Assembly (NCBI GenBank): GCA_049334165.1
Contig: JBEGHD010000004.1
Strand: one strand, 5' to 3'
DNA: 64,000 bases
Origin: JBEGHD01 sp049334165
GTDB lineage: Bacteria > Bacteroidota > Bacteroidia > Flavobacteriales_D > Sanyastnellaceae
Part shown: positions 56,945 through 64,000 of the stretch, piece by piece
Numbering within the stretch: the first letter of the stretch is position 1
Layout: each line of letters starts with the position of its first letter
Translations under genes and position numbers: made by a program
The notes under the pieces: generated by a model
Told to the model about the DNA's origin: nothing
The model's database searches: none
What the model saw: the letters and a program-made list of their open reading frames with translations, nothing else

Positions 56945-58066
56945 CTACCTAAAAACATCCAGAATGCTATCCCTTAACCCAGGGTTGATTGCGGCTGCCA
57001 GCGCCACGGATATAACGAGGCCGATGGTTGCAAATCCGATATCGCGGAAAATTAGTTGAACGGTCTTAGACATCGGTCTGTTCGTCTTGCTGTGCTTCGA
57101 CAGCTGAATAGCCAACTCACGACCTCCGAGCAAGCCGAGGAACACCCAGGTTGTACTCATCGGAATAGTACTCCATTCTTTGAACACAAAAAGAATCAAA
57201 GCGTAGGTGAGATCAATCACAGAAGCCGAACGCACGTCCTGCACGTTAGATTTTTCTTTAACGATTTTCTGAATTTTGTCTCCACGCAGGTAAAAGAGCA
57301 ATCCGAGCCCAAAGAAAATGAAGCTGGTGAAAGCTATGAATTCCCACACGCCCAAACTTCTATTTAGGTAGATTGCAATGTTGGCAGCATCGTGTTGAAT
57401 CCACATTGACCACAAGGCACCACTGACGGCCCATTGCGCTGCTCGCCAGTAGGGGTGAGGCTGACCTTTTACCAGTCGCTCAATAAATTTTGCCAGAAGG
57501 AACCAAACAAGGATTGCCACTACAAACGAAATTCCGTACCCCATCAAACTCTTCATAGTGACATTCAGAATACCGCTAGAGGTAGTACTGAAAACACTCA
57601 GGAGCATAAACGTAGTGGAAACCGGCATCCTCATTCGGGTGAGAACCAGGAGGATTAACGGAGCGATTACCTGCAAGAAATGAAAATCAGTCGGGGACTC
57701 TGAGAATCCCTTTGACGACAGTCTTTGATAAGAAACGTCACCGCCATAGGTGTGCCAGCTGTAGTAAACTGTACCCACAAAAATAATCCCGATAAACAGC
57801 CAAAGATGCCACCACTTGCGGTCTTCATTAGATGCGATAAACGTTCCGATGGTCTGAATGGAATCGTTGGCGATAGCCGAATAAGCAGCAAAAGAAAAAC
57901 CCAACCACATGGCAATTCTTGGGTAGGGATAAAAGATCACTGACAAGAATGCCATGAAAATAATGAGGCGCAAAAAGGTGCGCTCTCTGAAGAAAAACAA
58001 AGAGAGAATGCGATATCGCTTCTCTCCAATAATACTTGATGCCAGGTTATTGCTGTCGTTTTTCAT
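56945..58066 (-). CDS. PiT-like membrane transporter
   Basis: 373 residues, nine to ten membrane helices. Two inverted-topology repeats each carry PiT-type signatures: AIANDSIQTIGTFIAS (about residues 62-77; compare GANDVANAFG) with MPVSTTFMLLSVF (about 147-159), and later WIQHDAANIAIYLN with IPMSTTWVFLGLLGG. PiT proteins couple inorganic phosphate uptake to protons or sodium. The ND and P-x-STT positions are kept, but QHDAAN replaces the second GANDV motif, so the ion may differ. It follows the aquaporin-like gene by 14 bp on the same strand, implying one transcript. Confidence 0.72.
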   Translation of the reverse strand: MKNDSNNLASSIIGEKRYRILSLFFFRERTFLRLIIFMAFLSVIFYPYPRIAMWLGFSFAAYSAIANDSIQTIGTFIASNEDRKWWHLWLFIGIIFVGTVYYSWHTYGGDVSYQRLSSKGFSESPTDFHFLQVIAPLILLVLTRMRMPVSTTFMLLSVFSTTSSGILNVTMKSLMGYGISFVVAILVWFLLAKFIERLVKGQPHPYWRAAQWAVSGALWSMWIQHDAANIAIYLNRSLGVWEFIAFTSFIFFGLGLLFYLRGDKIQKIVKEKSNVQDVRSASVIDLTYALILFVFKEWSTIPMSTTWVFLGLLGGRELAIQLSKHSKTNRPMSKTVQLIFRDIGFATIGLVISVALAAAINPGLRDSILDVFR

Positions 58067-58080
58067 TCAAATTCAGCTAC

Positions 58081-58824
58081 TTAAATATCGTATTCGTTGA
58101 TTTCGTTTTTGCTCCTCAGCATCTCAAGGCTGCGCAGTTTTACCAGCAAAGGTACAAGAGCAAAAAGAAGCACCACAACTATCAGGTTTTTCCAGTCCTC
58201 AGCCTGCAATGGATTGGAAAGGTAGTCGGTGTTGAAGATTGTGTAGAAGAGATAGCCAAATGGGTTGGCTATAAAAATCCCTTCAATTTGACCAGTTACA
58301 GCAAAAATCGTGGTGAGCAACAGTCCTAAAAGGAGACCTCCGGTAAATTTCCTCAACCCGAAAATGTTCTTGACAATATGATACAGATAACTCATTGTCA
58401 GTATGAGGCCACCCTGAATAAAAATGAGTAAGTACGGATCGTTGAGTTGATATTGCTTGAAGCCTATGAGGCCTTCCATAGTTCCCTGAACCAGAATTGC
58501 GCTTTGCAAGCCGTTGAAAACCAATAAAGCGATGATCGTACCAATGATTTGAGCGGGAACTCTAACCAATACAATTTTCGGGTTACTCTTTATCACGGCC
58601 TCAACAATCGAGTAGATGGGCAAAATGTGAGCTGAGAAATGATAGGAAGAAACAAAGACAGCCACCAGGTAACCGGCACCAATAATGTATGCAAAATCGA
58701 GATGAGTCATCTCAAAATTTGGTGACGCAAAGCGACTGGCGAAAATGAAAAACATCATTGAGAAAACTCCTGCGGCAAAGAGTTCTGAAAGAAAAACCGA
58801 TAGAACTGATCTCTTTTTACTCAT
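58081..58824 (-). CDS. Divergent aquaporin (MIP) superfamily-like protein
   Basis: 247 residues with six membrane helices. The pattern resembles the major intrinsic proteins: FLSELFAAGVFSMMFF for helix 1 (E-x-x-G), FSAHILPIYSIVEAV in the place of SGAHxNPAVT, VRVPAQIIGTIIA for helix 3 (AQ-x-x-G), IQGGLILTMSYLY for helix 4, and IFIANPFGYLFY in the place of the second NPA region. NPA is thus LPI in the first half and NPF in the second, and the helix 4 glutamate is Gln. It may not conduct water in the usual way. Assignment is by motif position only and a search could overturn it. Co-transcribed with the PiT-like gene. Confidence 0.6.
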   Translation of the reverse strand: MSKKRSVLSVFLSELFAAGVFSMMFFIFASRFASPNFEMTHLDFAYIIGAGYLVAVFVSSYHFSAHILPIYSIVEAVIKSNPKIVLVRVPAQIIGTIIALLVFNGLQSAILVQGTMEGLIGFKQYQLNDPYLLIFIQGGLILTMSYLYHIVKNIFGLRKFTGGLLLGLLLTTIFAVTGQIEGIFIANPFGYLFYTIFNTDYLSNPLQAEDWKNLIVVVLLFALVPLLVKLRSLEMLRSKNEINEYDI

Positions 58825-59013
58825 ATAAAAGAATGGTCTAATCTGGAAATTGAAGTTACAGGCTCAAACTGAAAAAAGATCTTGCTCTTCGTTCTCAGTG
58901 TCAAAATTGTTCCTTCGATTTCTTCCAGTTTTTATATCTGCTTGGTTTTGTAAAAACATCATTAACTATTCGCTACCAAAGAGTTAATGAAGTGCCGCTA
59001 ATCCTTAGCGCTG

Positions 59014-59021
59014 CAAAGATA
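59014..59021 (-). promoter_or_regulatory. Possible -7 element for the aquaporin-like/PiT-like operon
   Basis: On the minus strand TATCTTTG (59021-59014) matches TAnnTTTG; the ATG is 190 bp away at 58824. The leader contains a perfect 6-bp hairpin CGCTAA-TCC-TTAGCG (58996-59010). The gap 58825-59165 otherwise holds only the terminator described separately. Confidence 0.4.
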
Positions 59022-59105
59022 ATGGGAAGTAGATTTTTCGACCTCTATCCAATTTAAATTCTATGTTACTAAATTAATCTTTAACCATTGTCTCAGTAAA
59101 AACAG

Positions 59106-59139
59106 AAAACCCCGAAGGCTTGGTGTGCCCCGGGGTTTT
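59106..59139 (-). terminator. Terminator of the zinc metalloprotease gene
   Basis: AAAACCCCG (59106-59114) pairs with CGGGGTTTT (59131-59139), loop 16 nt; on the minus strand the stem runs into TTTTC. It lies 27 bp after the stop of the metalloprotease gene. Confidence 0.82.
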
Positions 59140-59165
59140 GTAAATCGGAATTGAGTTTTGAGTTT

Positions 59166-61733
59166 CTAAGCTTTTAGTGCTTTGTCGATCAATGTTAAAA
59201 TGTGATCGCGGTGAGCTGCTGTAAGAACATCGGGCTTAGAGTTATTTATCTCCTTTTTGATTCTGTTCAATTCGTGAAGAGCCATTCCCTGTGAAACGTT
59301 GTCGTACTTTTTCTTATCGTCAAGCATTCCGATCAGACGCTCTACATATTCCACCTGAAGGTTTTGACGCATTGTGTTAACACTAGATCTTTTATCAGCT
59401 TCGAAAATAGCATCGGTCAGGTCGGTCATCATTTCACCAAGGTCGTAATCGCCACCGTAGAGCTGACTATCGGTGATTCTCTTCAATACATTTCTGTGTA
59501 GAAGGTGGTCCAGGCATCTTTCCTGAATCCCGAGTACGCGATCGTGAATCTCAGGAGCGATGTTGTCACCGAAATGGTTAAAGCCTCTTCGCTGAGCCTG
59601 TAGATAGTTCAGTAGATCGCCCGGAACTTCAAAAGCATCGGGAGCAAAAGCATATTTTGCAAGAGCGTCCATTGCCGCTTTTTGTTTTTCAGCTGCTACA
59701 GGCTCGAATGGACGATTCCCTGATTCCTGTCCCGGAAGGCTCCTGTCGAGGTGGACACCACCAATTTGACGTGTAATTACTCCCAATTGAATGGCGTATT
59801 CTCCAGTGAGCGAAAGGTAAGCCGATCTCAGTTCGTGATACGTTTCATCTTCGTTGATGTATCGATCCTTAATCGTTGGCATCACAGAGTTAACAAGCTC
59901 CAGGCGCCCCACAGCATATGCCAGCGGATCATCTGACAAATCATAAATGTTTATGTCGGGATCAATTCCACGTCCAGGTGAACGCATGTCGTCAGCATCG
60001 TTGCCGTAGGCTAATTCGTGTTGATGAGATCTGCTGAGAATATCTTCCAGTCGGGCGTCCTCAGCTTCGGCATCAGCAAGGGCAGGAGAGTAGCCGTATT
60101 CGATTACCCACAAATCGTAAGGTCCCGGTTTAGTGTCGTAGAAAAGTGTGCGCTCTTCTTCCGATGCGGGAAAGTTAATTGCAGGGTATTCCATCACTGA
60201 GTTACACAATCCTTCTGCTTCAATGATTTCTTTGTTTTTGATGTCTTCAACAGACTGTAAAGTACTCGCTCGCATGTTGTGAGTGAGTCCCAGCGTGTGT
60301 CCTACTTCGTGAAGCACAAGTCTGTAAAGAGTCTCTTTCACAAAATCTTTCTGAGTGGCTTCGCTCATGTTCATTGCTTCCATGGCCGTAGTTCCGAAAA
60401 CAGTGTTGTGCTTAATCAACGAACCTGCAGAGCAAAAGTGTGGGTCAAAATCTCCCTCGTGGTTGTGAAAATCCTCTGCCATGGGTAGGCCCGCGAGGCT
60501 AAACACCTTTTCTCTTCTCAGCCTGTTGGTGATGCTTGCGAACTCGAGCATGATGTCGGCTCCAAGGATCTGTCCTGTTCTTGGATTGACGAAGCTGGGG
60601 CCGTAGCCGCCAAAAGGAGGCTGGGGCGAAGATGTCCAGCGGAGGACGTTGTAGCGAATGTCGCCAGCATCCCAGGTTGCCGTATCTGGCTGAACCTTTA
60701 CGACCACAGCATTTTTAAATCCTGCTTTTTCGAATGCTTCATTCCATCGTTCTACACCTTCTTTGATGATTGGACGAAATTCTTCAGGAGTCGTATTTTC
60801 TATCCACCAAACGATAGGTTCAACGGGCTCGGAAATTTCCTGCGAAGGATCTTTCTTTTCGAGGTGCCAGCGGTGAATCATGTCGCGATATGGAGTGGCG
60901 CTAAACGATGTCATGTCGTTTACCTGAGTCATGAAATAACCAATACGACCATCGTCTTTTCTCGGCTGAAAGTTATTTTCAGGAACGCGGATCAAGCTGT
61001 GCTGATAGGTGACGGTGATGTAACGCGCATCGGTGACAGCTGAAGAACCTCTGCGTTGAGGATTTCCATTTTCATAAACATAAGCCACTCTAACATCGGT
61101 GTTCTCAGGATAGTTGCTGATTTTTTGAATCTTCGTTTTGTCCTTGCTGAGCTTGCCAAGCATGCTCGGTGGTGCTCCTTTTCTCTGCGGAGGTTTTACC
61201 ATTTGAAGATCTTCGGCCATGAACACTGCGTCTCCGCTAATCAGGTATTTACTTTTGTCTTCCGAAGTCGCCACGATTTCCTGCGAAAGCACAATCGGAG
61301 TGTTGATGTTGGCATCTTTGGCTTTGTACAAAGCATTGTTTTCATCGTAGTAGTAGGAAGTGTTTTCCTGAATGATTTCAATGCGGTCGTAGTGTTTCTC
61401 AAACTTTACAATCTTGGAACCACGGTAAGCTCCACGAAAGAAACCTGCATCTAAAACTCCATCAGAAACATGACTGAAATAGATGAATTCGTCTCCTATA
61501 AAATCGGCTGGAACTTCGAGATAGGTGTTTCCCTTGGCAGTGTCCTGATAGACGGTGAAAAGGCCATCGTACTTTTCGCACTTTTCGGTAATTCCTTCGA
61601 AGGATTTCTCGTCTTTTTTCTTTTCTGTGGTCTCAGTCTTCTTCTTTTTCTTGCCGAACAGCTGAGCATGAGCCGGCACAGAGCAAGTAATTGTGATTGC
61701 TGTCATGAACAACAGCGCGAGAGATTTTTTCAT
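59166..61733 (-). CDS. Exported zinc-dependent metalloprotease (DUF5117/DUF4953 family)
   Basis: 855 residues from ATG 61733, where the signal peptide MKKSLALLFMTAITITCSVP starts; a longer frame to 61775 would begin upstream of the -7 element. After a Lys/Glu-rich linker (KKKKKTETTEKK) come a DUF5118-like and DUF5117-like beta region (about 50-290) and a DUF4953 catalytic region with HEVGHTLGLTHNM near residue 458: the extended HExxHxxGxxH metzincin-type zinc site, followed by the FPASEEERTLFYD region. SusC/D genes are absent. Probably a periplasmic or surface protease for protein turnover or nutrition. It has its own promoter and terminator. Confidence 0.92.
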   Translation of the reverse strand: MKKSLALLFMTAITITCSVPAHAQLFGKKKKKTETTEKKKDEKSFEGITEKCEKYDGLFTVYQDTAKGNTYLEVPADFIGDEFIYFSHVSDGVLDAGFFRGAYRGSKIVKFEKHYDRIEIIQENTSYYYDENNALYKAKDANINTPIVLSQEIVATSEDKSKYLISGDAVFMAEDLQMVKPPQRKGAPPSMLGKLSKDKTKIQKISNYPENTDVRVAYVYENGNPQRRGSSAVTDARYITVTYQHSLIRVPENNFQPRKDDGRIGYFMTQVNDMTSFSATPYRDMIHRWHLEKKDPSQEISEPVEPIVWWIENTTPEEFRPIIKEGVERWNEAFEKAGFKNAVVVKVQPDTATWDAGDIRYNVLRWTSSPQPPFGGYGPSFVNPRTGQILGADIMLEFASITNRLRREKVFSLAGLPMAEDFHNHEGDFDPHFCSAGSLIKHNTVFGTTAMEAMNMSEATQKDFVKETLYRLVLHEVGHTLGLTHNMRASTLQSVEDIKNKEIIEAEGLCNSVMEYPAINFPASEEERTLFYDTKPGPYDLWVIEYGYSPALADAEAEDARLEDILSRSHQHELAYGNDADDMRSPGRGIDPDINIYDLSDDPLAYAVGRLELVNSVMPTIKDRYINEDETYHELRSAYLSLTGEYAIQLGVITRQIGGVHLDRSLPGQESGNRPFEPVAAEKQKAAMDALAKYAFAPDAFEVPGDLLNYLQAQRRGFNHFGDNIAPEIHDRVLGIQERCLDHLLHRNVLKRITDSQLYGGDYDLGEMMTDLTDAIFEADKRSSVNTMRQNLQVEYVERLIGMLDDKKKYDNVSQGMALHELNRIKKEINNSKPDVLTAAHRDHILTLIDKALKA

Positions 61734-61762
61734 GGTGATGTGATTTTTATTTGGCTTCATCT

Positions 61763-61770
61763 CAAAAATA
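61763..61770 (-). promoter_or_regulatory. -7 element of the zinc metalloprotease gene
   Basis: On the minus strand TATTTTTG (61770-61763) matches TAnnTTTG, with a predicted start near 61758 and a leader of about 25 nt to the ATG at 61733. Confidence 0.5.
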
Positions 61771-61844
61771 GACAAGAAGTGTCCTACGCCCTTCCCAATT
61801 TTTGATAAACGGTCGAAAATGGGTTTGTATCCCTTGAGGTGAAC

Positions 61845-62225
61845 TCAGCTTTGCGAAGTGTTGAAAATGTATTCCGTGTTGATGAACGTGAAGCTCACAA
61901 AAGCTACGGATTTTGCTTTTCCCAATAATTCCAGAGGTTCCTTCTTTTCTGAGTCTAGTTCTATGAGTTCGAGTGTTTGATTCAAAGATCGAATCCTGAA
62001 CTGACGATCTTTCTTGAAAGGGTTTTGAAACCTGACTTTTACGATGTCGTTTTCGAAAATCGGTCGATTGTTTTTGTCTTTAAATCCTGAAAACTGATCG
62101 CGAAGGTCGTGCTGAATGGGGCTTCCGTTCCACCAGAAATAGTCTTTTGAGTAAAATTTGCTTTTACCTTCAATCCTCTCGTAGCCAACAATTTGCTTTT
62201 CCGAACGCAATCTATACGTGTTCAT
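61845..62225 (-). CDS. YopX-like small protein
   Basis: A 126-residue protein. The central GFKDKNNRPIFENDIVKVRF matches the beginning of the YopX fold (GLKDKNGxEIYEGDIVxV), a beta-rich domain common in phage and mobile-element proteins, here with no phage genes nearby. N-terminal MNTYRLRSEKQIVGYERIEGKSKFYSKDYFWW is also aromatic-rich, as in YopX members. No signal peptide, so cytosolic. It overlaps the stop of the lipoprotein gene by 4 bp and is the last of three coupled genes headed by GH92, an odd partner for a glycosidase. Confidence 0.65.
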   Translation of the reverse strand: MNTYRLRSEKQIVGYERIEGKSKFYSKDYFWWNGSPIQHDLRDQFSGFKDKNNRPIFENDIVKVRFQNPFKKDRQFRIRSLNQTLELIELDSEKKEPLELLGKAKSVAFVSFTFINTEYIFNTSQS

Positions 62226-62758
62226 TTTCCTGCCCTTTCCATTACCATAATAAACAACACAGAGGAATTGTTTTCTGAATATTTCTGAAGCGTCAATTGG
62301 CCTTCGGATCGATTCACAACCTCATAAGTGTCGTAAACATCACTTTGAGAATTCATCAAGACCAGGTTCTTTTTATCGACAATGAAGAATCCGCTGAATG
62401 GAGGAGCAGTTGTATTATTGTAAAAAAACTCAGACTGATTGTAAGTGCCGTCTTTATGAAAATGCATTCTAAAAGCTCCGATCGAAATCAGGTCGAGTTC
62501 GACTTGTTGCCTCACTTTGGCACTGTCCAACTCAAAATCTGGGTCGGATTCTTTTAGTTGTTCAACAATATTGTGGAAAGTCGATTCGGCATCTCGAGTG
62601 TTTAAAGTGATGTTTTCTTTAGGGATAATCAGTTTCGAAATTTTATAGGTGCCCGATAGCCGTGGTGTGCTTTTCTCCCCAGCTGATTTCGTTGAGCTGC
62701 AATGAAAAGCAAAAAAGGCGATTGCTAATAGCGCGGCTATTTGAGCTAGTCTATTCAT
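62222..62758 (-). CDS. Putative lipoprotein, lipocalin-like
   Basis: 178 residues. Signal sequence with probable lipid-modified Cys20 (FAFHCSS; weak lipobox, His at -1). The rest is a small beta-rich domain: an opening LSGTYKISKLIIP strand, GAFRMHFHKDGTYNQSEFFYNN and NLVLMNSQSDVYDTYEVV, the strand order expected of lipocalin-like or copper-resistance-NlpE-like barrels, but I cannot name a family. Its start and stop overlap the flanking genes by 4 bp each (ATGA), so expression is coupled to the GH92 enzyme. Confidence 0.68.
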   Translation of the reverse strand: MNRLAQIAALLAIAFFAFHCSSTKSAGEKSTPRLSGTYKISKLIIPKENITLNTRDAESTFHNIVEQLKESDPDFELDSAKVRQQVELDLISIGAFRMHFHKDGTYNQSEFFYNNTTAPPFSGFFIVDKKNLVLMNSQSDVYDTYEVVNRSEGQLTLQKYSENNSSVLFIMVMERAGK

Positions 62759-64000
62759 TCGACAATTATTTCATCAACAAAGAGCCACGATTGATTCTCT
62801 CTGCCAGGATGCCATTCAGGGATTTTACCGAAACTCTGAGCTTCTAATTTAACGAATCTGGCTTTCCGATCGAGATCCAGGTTGAAAGTGTAAATCTCAA
62901 TGTCTTCATTTTTTGGAGAAACTCCATGCCCTAGTGTAGCTACCTTTTCCCAGTCTTTTCCATTGTTACTCAATGAAACAGTCACGTTTACCGGAAGCCA
63001 AATCCACGGGCGAATGTCCTGCAGAAAGCGAATCTGGATGGTTTGGATTTTTTCAGTTTCTTTCAGGTCGATCAGTGCTTCGAAGTCTTCTCCCTGAAAG
63101 CCAAGCCACTTGCCGGTGCGGAACTCTTCGTCTCCCAGTTTGCCATCAATCAGAGAAATGGCTCCCTCGGCACTGTACTGAGGATCTGGCTGGGTTCTCA
63201 GTTTGATGGTCATGTTTGGGTTCACTTTTCTGAATTCTGCCCGGATCTTGTTAGACTGGTTTTGCCCATCCGTTTCGCTGAATAATTCAAGGATTGTGGT
63301 TTCAGAAAAAGTCAGATTTTCATCTGTCACTTCCTCGAAGCCGTCCTTAGTTGAAACGTCTTTCGCATAGATTTTGGCATCTGGCTCGGCACAGCCAAAC
63401 GCTATGGTTTTTTCTTCTGTAAAAATTGAACCGCTTGTTTTCACAAAGGGAACAGCGGAGATGAGCTGGTCATCGATTTTTGTCTGCGGCCGGTCGGTCA
63501 TTTCAACTCCAAAGTCGGGGTGATCCATTGGAGTCATGCGGATGCTCATGTCTCCACCTTGCTGAATTATCTTATCTGAAATGTAATTTTTCCTGTGATC
63601 CTCGCCATTCAGCGTTATCGAATTGATATAACTGCCATTTTCCTTCTTGTTGAATGTTTCAATACTGAAGGTCTTTCCGTTTTCCAGGTTGATCGTGACT
63701 TTGTCAAATTGAGGAGATCCGAAGGTGTAGCAATCCTCAGCAGGATTCACAGGATAAAATCCGATTGAACTGAGCACGTACCAAGAAGACATTTGACCAC
63801 AGTCTTCATTTCCAGAAAGTCCATCTGGAGTGGGTGAGTAGAGTTCGTTCAAAATTCTATCACACAAATCCTGCGTTTTCCACGGCTCACCAGAGTAGTT
63901 GTAGAGATAGGCCATGTGGTGACTGGGTTCGTTCCCATGAGCGTATTGCCCGATAAGACCTGTGATATCTGGTTGTTGCCGTCCCTTCAGCTCAGAATTG
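62755..64000 (-). CDS. GH92 alpha-mannosidase-family protein, C-terminal part
   Basis: Glycoside hydrolase family 92 enzymes are calcium-dependent exo-alpha-mannosidases of Bacteroidota. The frame is open to the right window edge, so only the C-terminal about 415 residues are seen. The catalytic-domain signature GQYAHGNEPSHHMAYLYNY and the next DGLSGNEDCGQMSSWYVLSSIGFYPV are clear. From about residue 210 of the visible part comes an uncommon tail with an F5/8-type discoidin-like fold (ISLIDGKLGDEEFRTGKWLGFQGEDFEALIDL … FVKLEAQSFGKIPEWHPG), probably sugar-binding. It is translationally coupled to the lipoprotein and YopX-like genes. Confidence 0.9.
   Translation of the reverse strand, partial: NSELKGRQQPDITGLIGQYAHGNEPSHHMAYLYNYSGEPWKTQDLCDRILNELYSPTPDGLSGNEDCGQMSSWYVLSSIGFYPVNPAEDCYTFGSPQFDKVTINLENGKTFSIETFNKKENGSYINSITLNGEDHRKNYISDKIIQQGGDMSIRMTPMDHPDFGVEMTDRPQTKIDDQLISAVPFVKTSGSIFTEEKTIAFGCAEPDAKIYAKDVSTKDGFEEVTDENLTFSETTILELFSETDGQNQSNKIRAEFRKVNPNMTIKLRTQPDPQYSAEGAISLIDGKLGDEEFRTGKWLGFQGEDFEALIDLKETEKIQTIQIRFLQDIRPWIWLPVNVTVSLSNNGKDWEKVATLGHGVSPKNEDIEIYTFNLDLDRKARFVKLEAQSFGKIPEWHPGRENQSWLFVDEIIVE

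Noticed and set aside
1..64000. tRNA, rRNA, insertion sequences, prophage, plasmid or defence islands
   Set aside because: No cloverleaf, transposase, integrase, Cas, restriction or toxin-antitoxin pattern was found in either strand by reading.

Overview
This window reads as a chromosomal segment of a member of the Bacteroidota, most likely the order Flavobacteriales and perhaps a marine Cryomorphaceae- or Crocinitomicaceae-like lineage. The family placement is a guess from gene content. The evidence is as follows: several secreted proteins end in type IX secretion (T9SS) sorting domains; many promoters carry the Bacteroidota -7 element TAnnTTTG; GCxDxxACNY cysteine modules, PD40, HYR and VCBS proteins are present; and ribosome-binding sites are weak. 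I see no rRNA, tRNA, insertion sequence, prophage or CRISPR array. Both ends cut genes: class II ribonucleotide reductase on the left and a GH92 glycosidase on the right.

Layout. 1-8.5 kb: nrdJ end, a PLP decarboxylase, a four-helix-bundle gene flanked by inverted repeats, a TRIC-type channel, a coupled SatD/DUF3307 pair behind a periodic operator array, a BCCT transporter and an OsmC protein. 8.8-17.2 kb: a 2008-residue TPR-PD40-coiled-coil-SPOR envelope protein and two lamin-tail-domain proteins. 17.3-25.6 kb: housekeeping genes (ribosomal protein S1, pyrR-pyrB, STAS protein, RNase Z, LuxR-type response regulator, ilvE). 25.7-32.1 kb: envelope proteins, a desaturase, a probable lipoprotein, an orphan small transcription unit and an RRM protein. 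32.3-36.6 kb: egtB-egtD (ergothioneine-type pathway), then an overlapping rhodanese-rhodanese-sterol desaturase-membrane protein operon. 37-47.3 kb: an ABC-F ATPase and a nested duplication, endonuclease I / VCBS / VCBS / endonuclease I. 47.5-54 kb: a 2141-residue HYR-repeat T9SS protein. 54-64 kb: M1 peptidase, DUF1801 protein, aquaporin-like plus PiT-like membrane proteins, a large zinc metalloprotease, and a three-gene coupled operon headed by GH92.

The most notable non-coding signals are: (1) four 20-bp dyads (TATCGT-N8-ACGATA type) at an exact 28-bp pitch over the promoter of the HTH-bearing SatD gene; (2) two unlinked promoters sharing an FNR/CRP-like box placed exactly 22 nt upstream of the -7 element (class II activator geometry), one for the giant SPOR protein and one for a 93-aa membrane protein; (3) a self-contained promoter/44-codon ORF/terminator unit at 31.05-31.28 kb on the minus strand; (4) two genes whose -7 element lies exactly 4 nt before the ATG, suggesting leaderless mRNAs. 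Protein-level oddities include an ABC-F ATPase with one coherent degenerate ATP site, an aquaporin homologue with eroded NPA motifs, and a PorE-like architecture that carries SPOR domains where PorE has OmpA.

All family assignments are from reading the sequence; no search was run.
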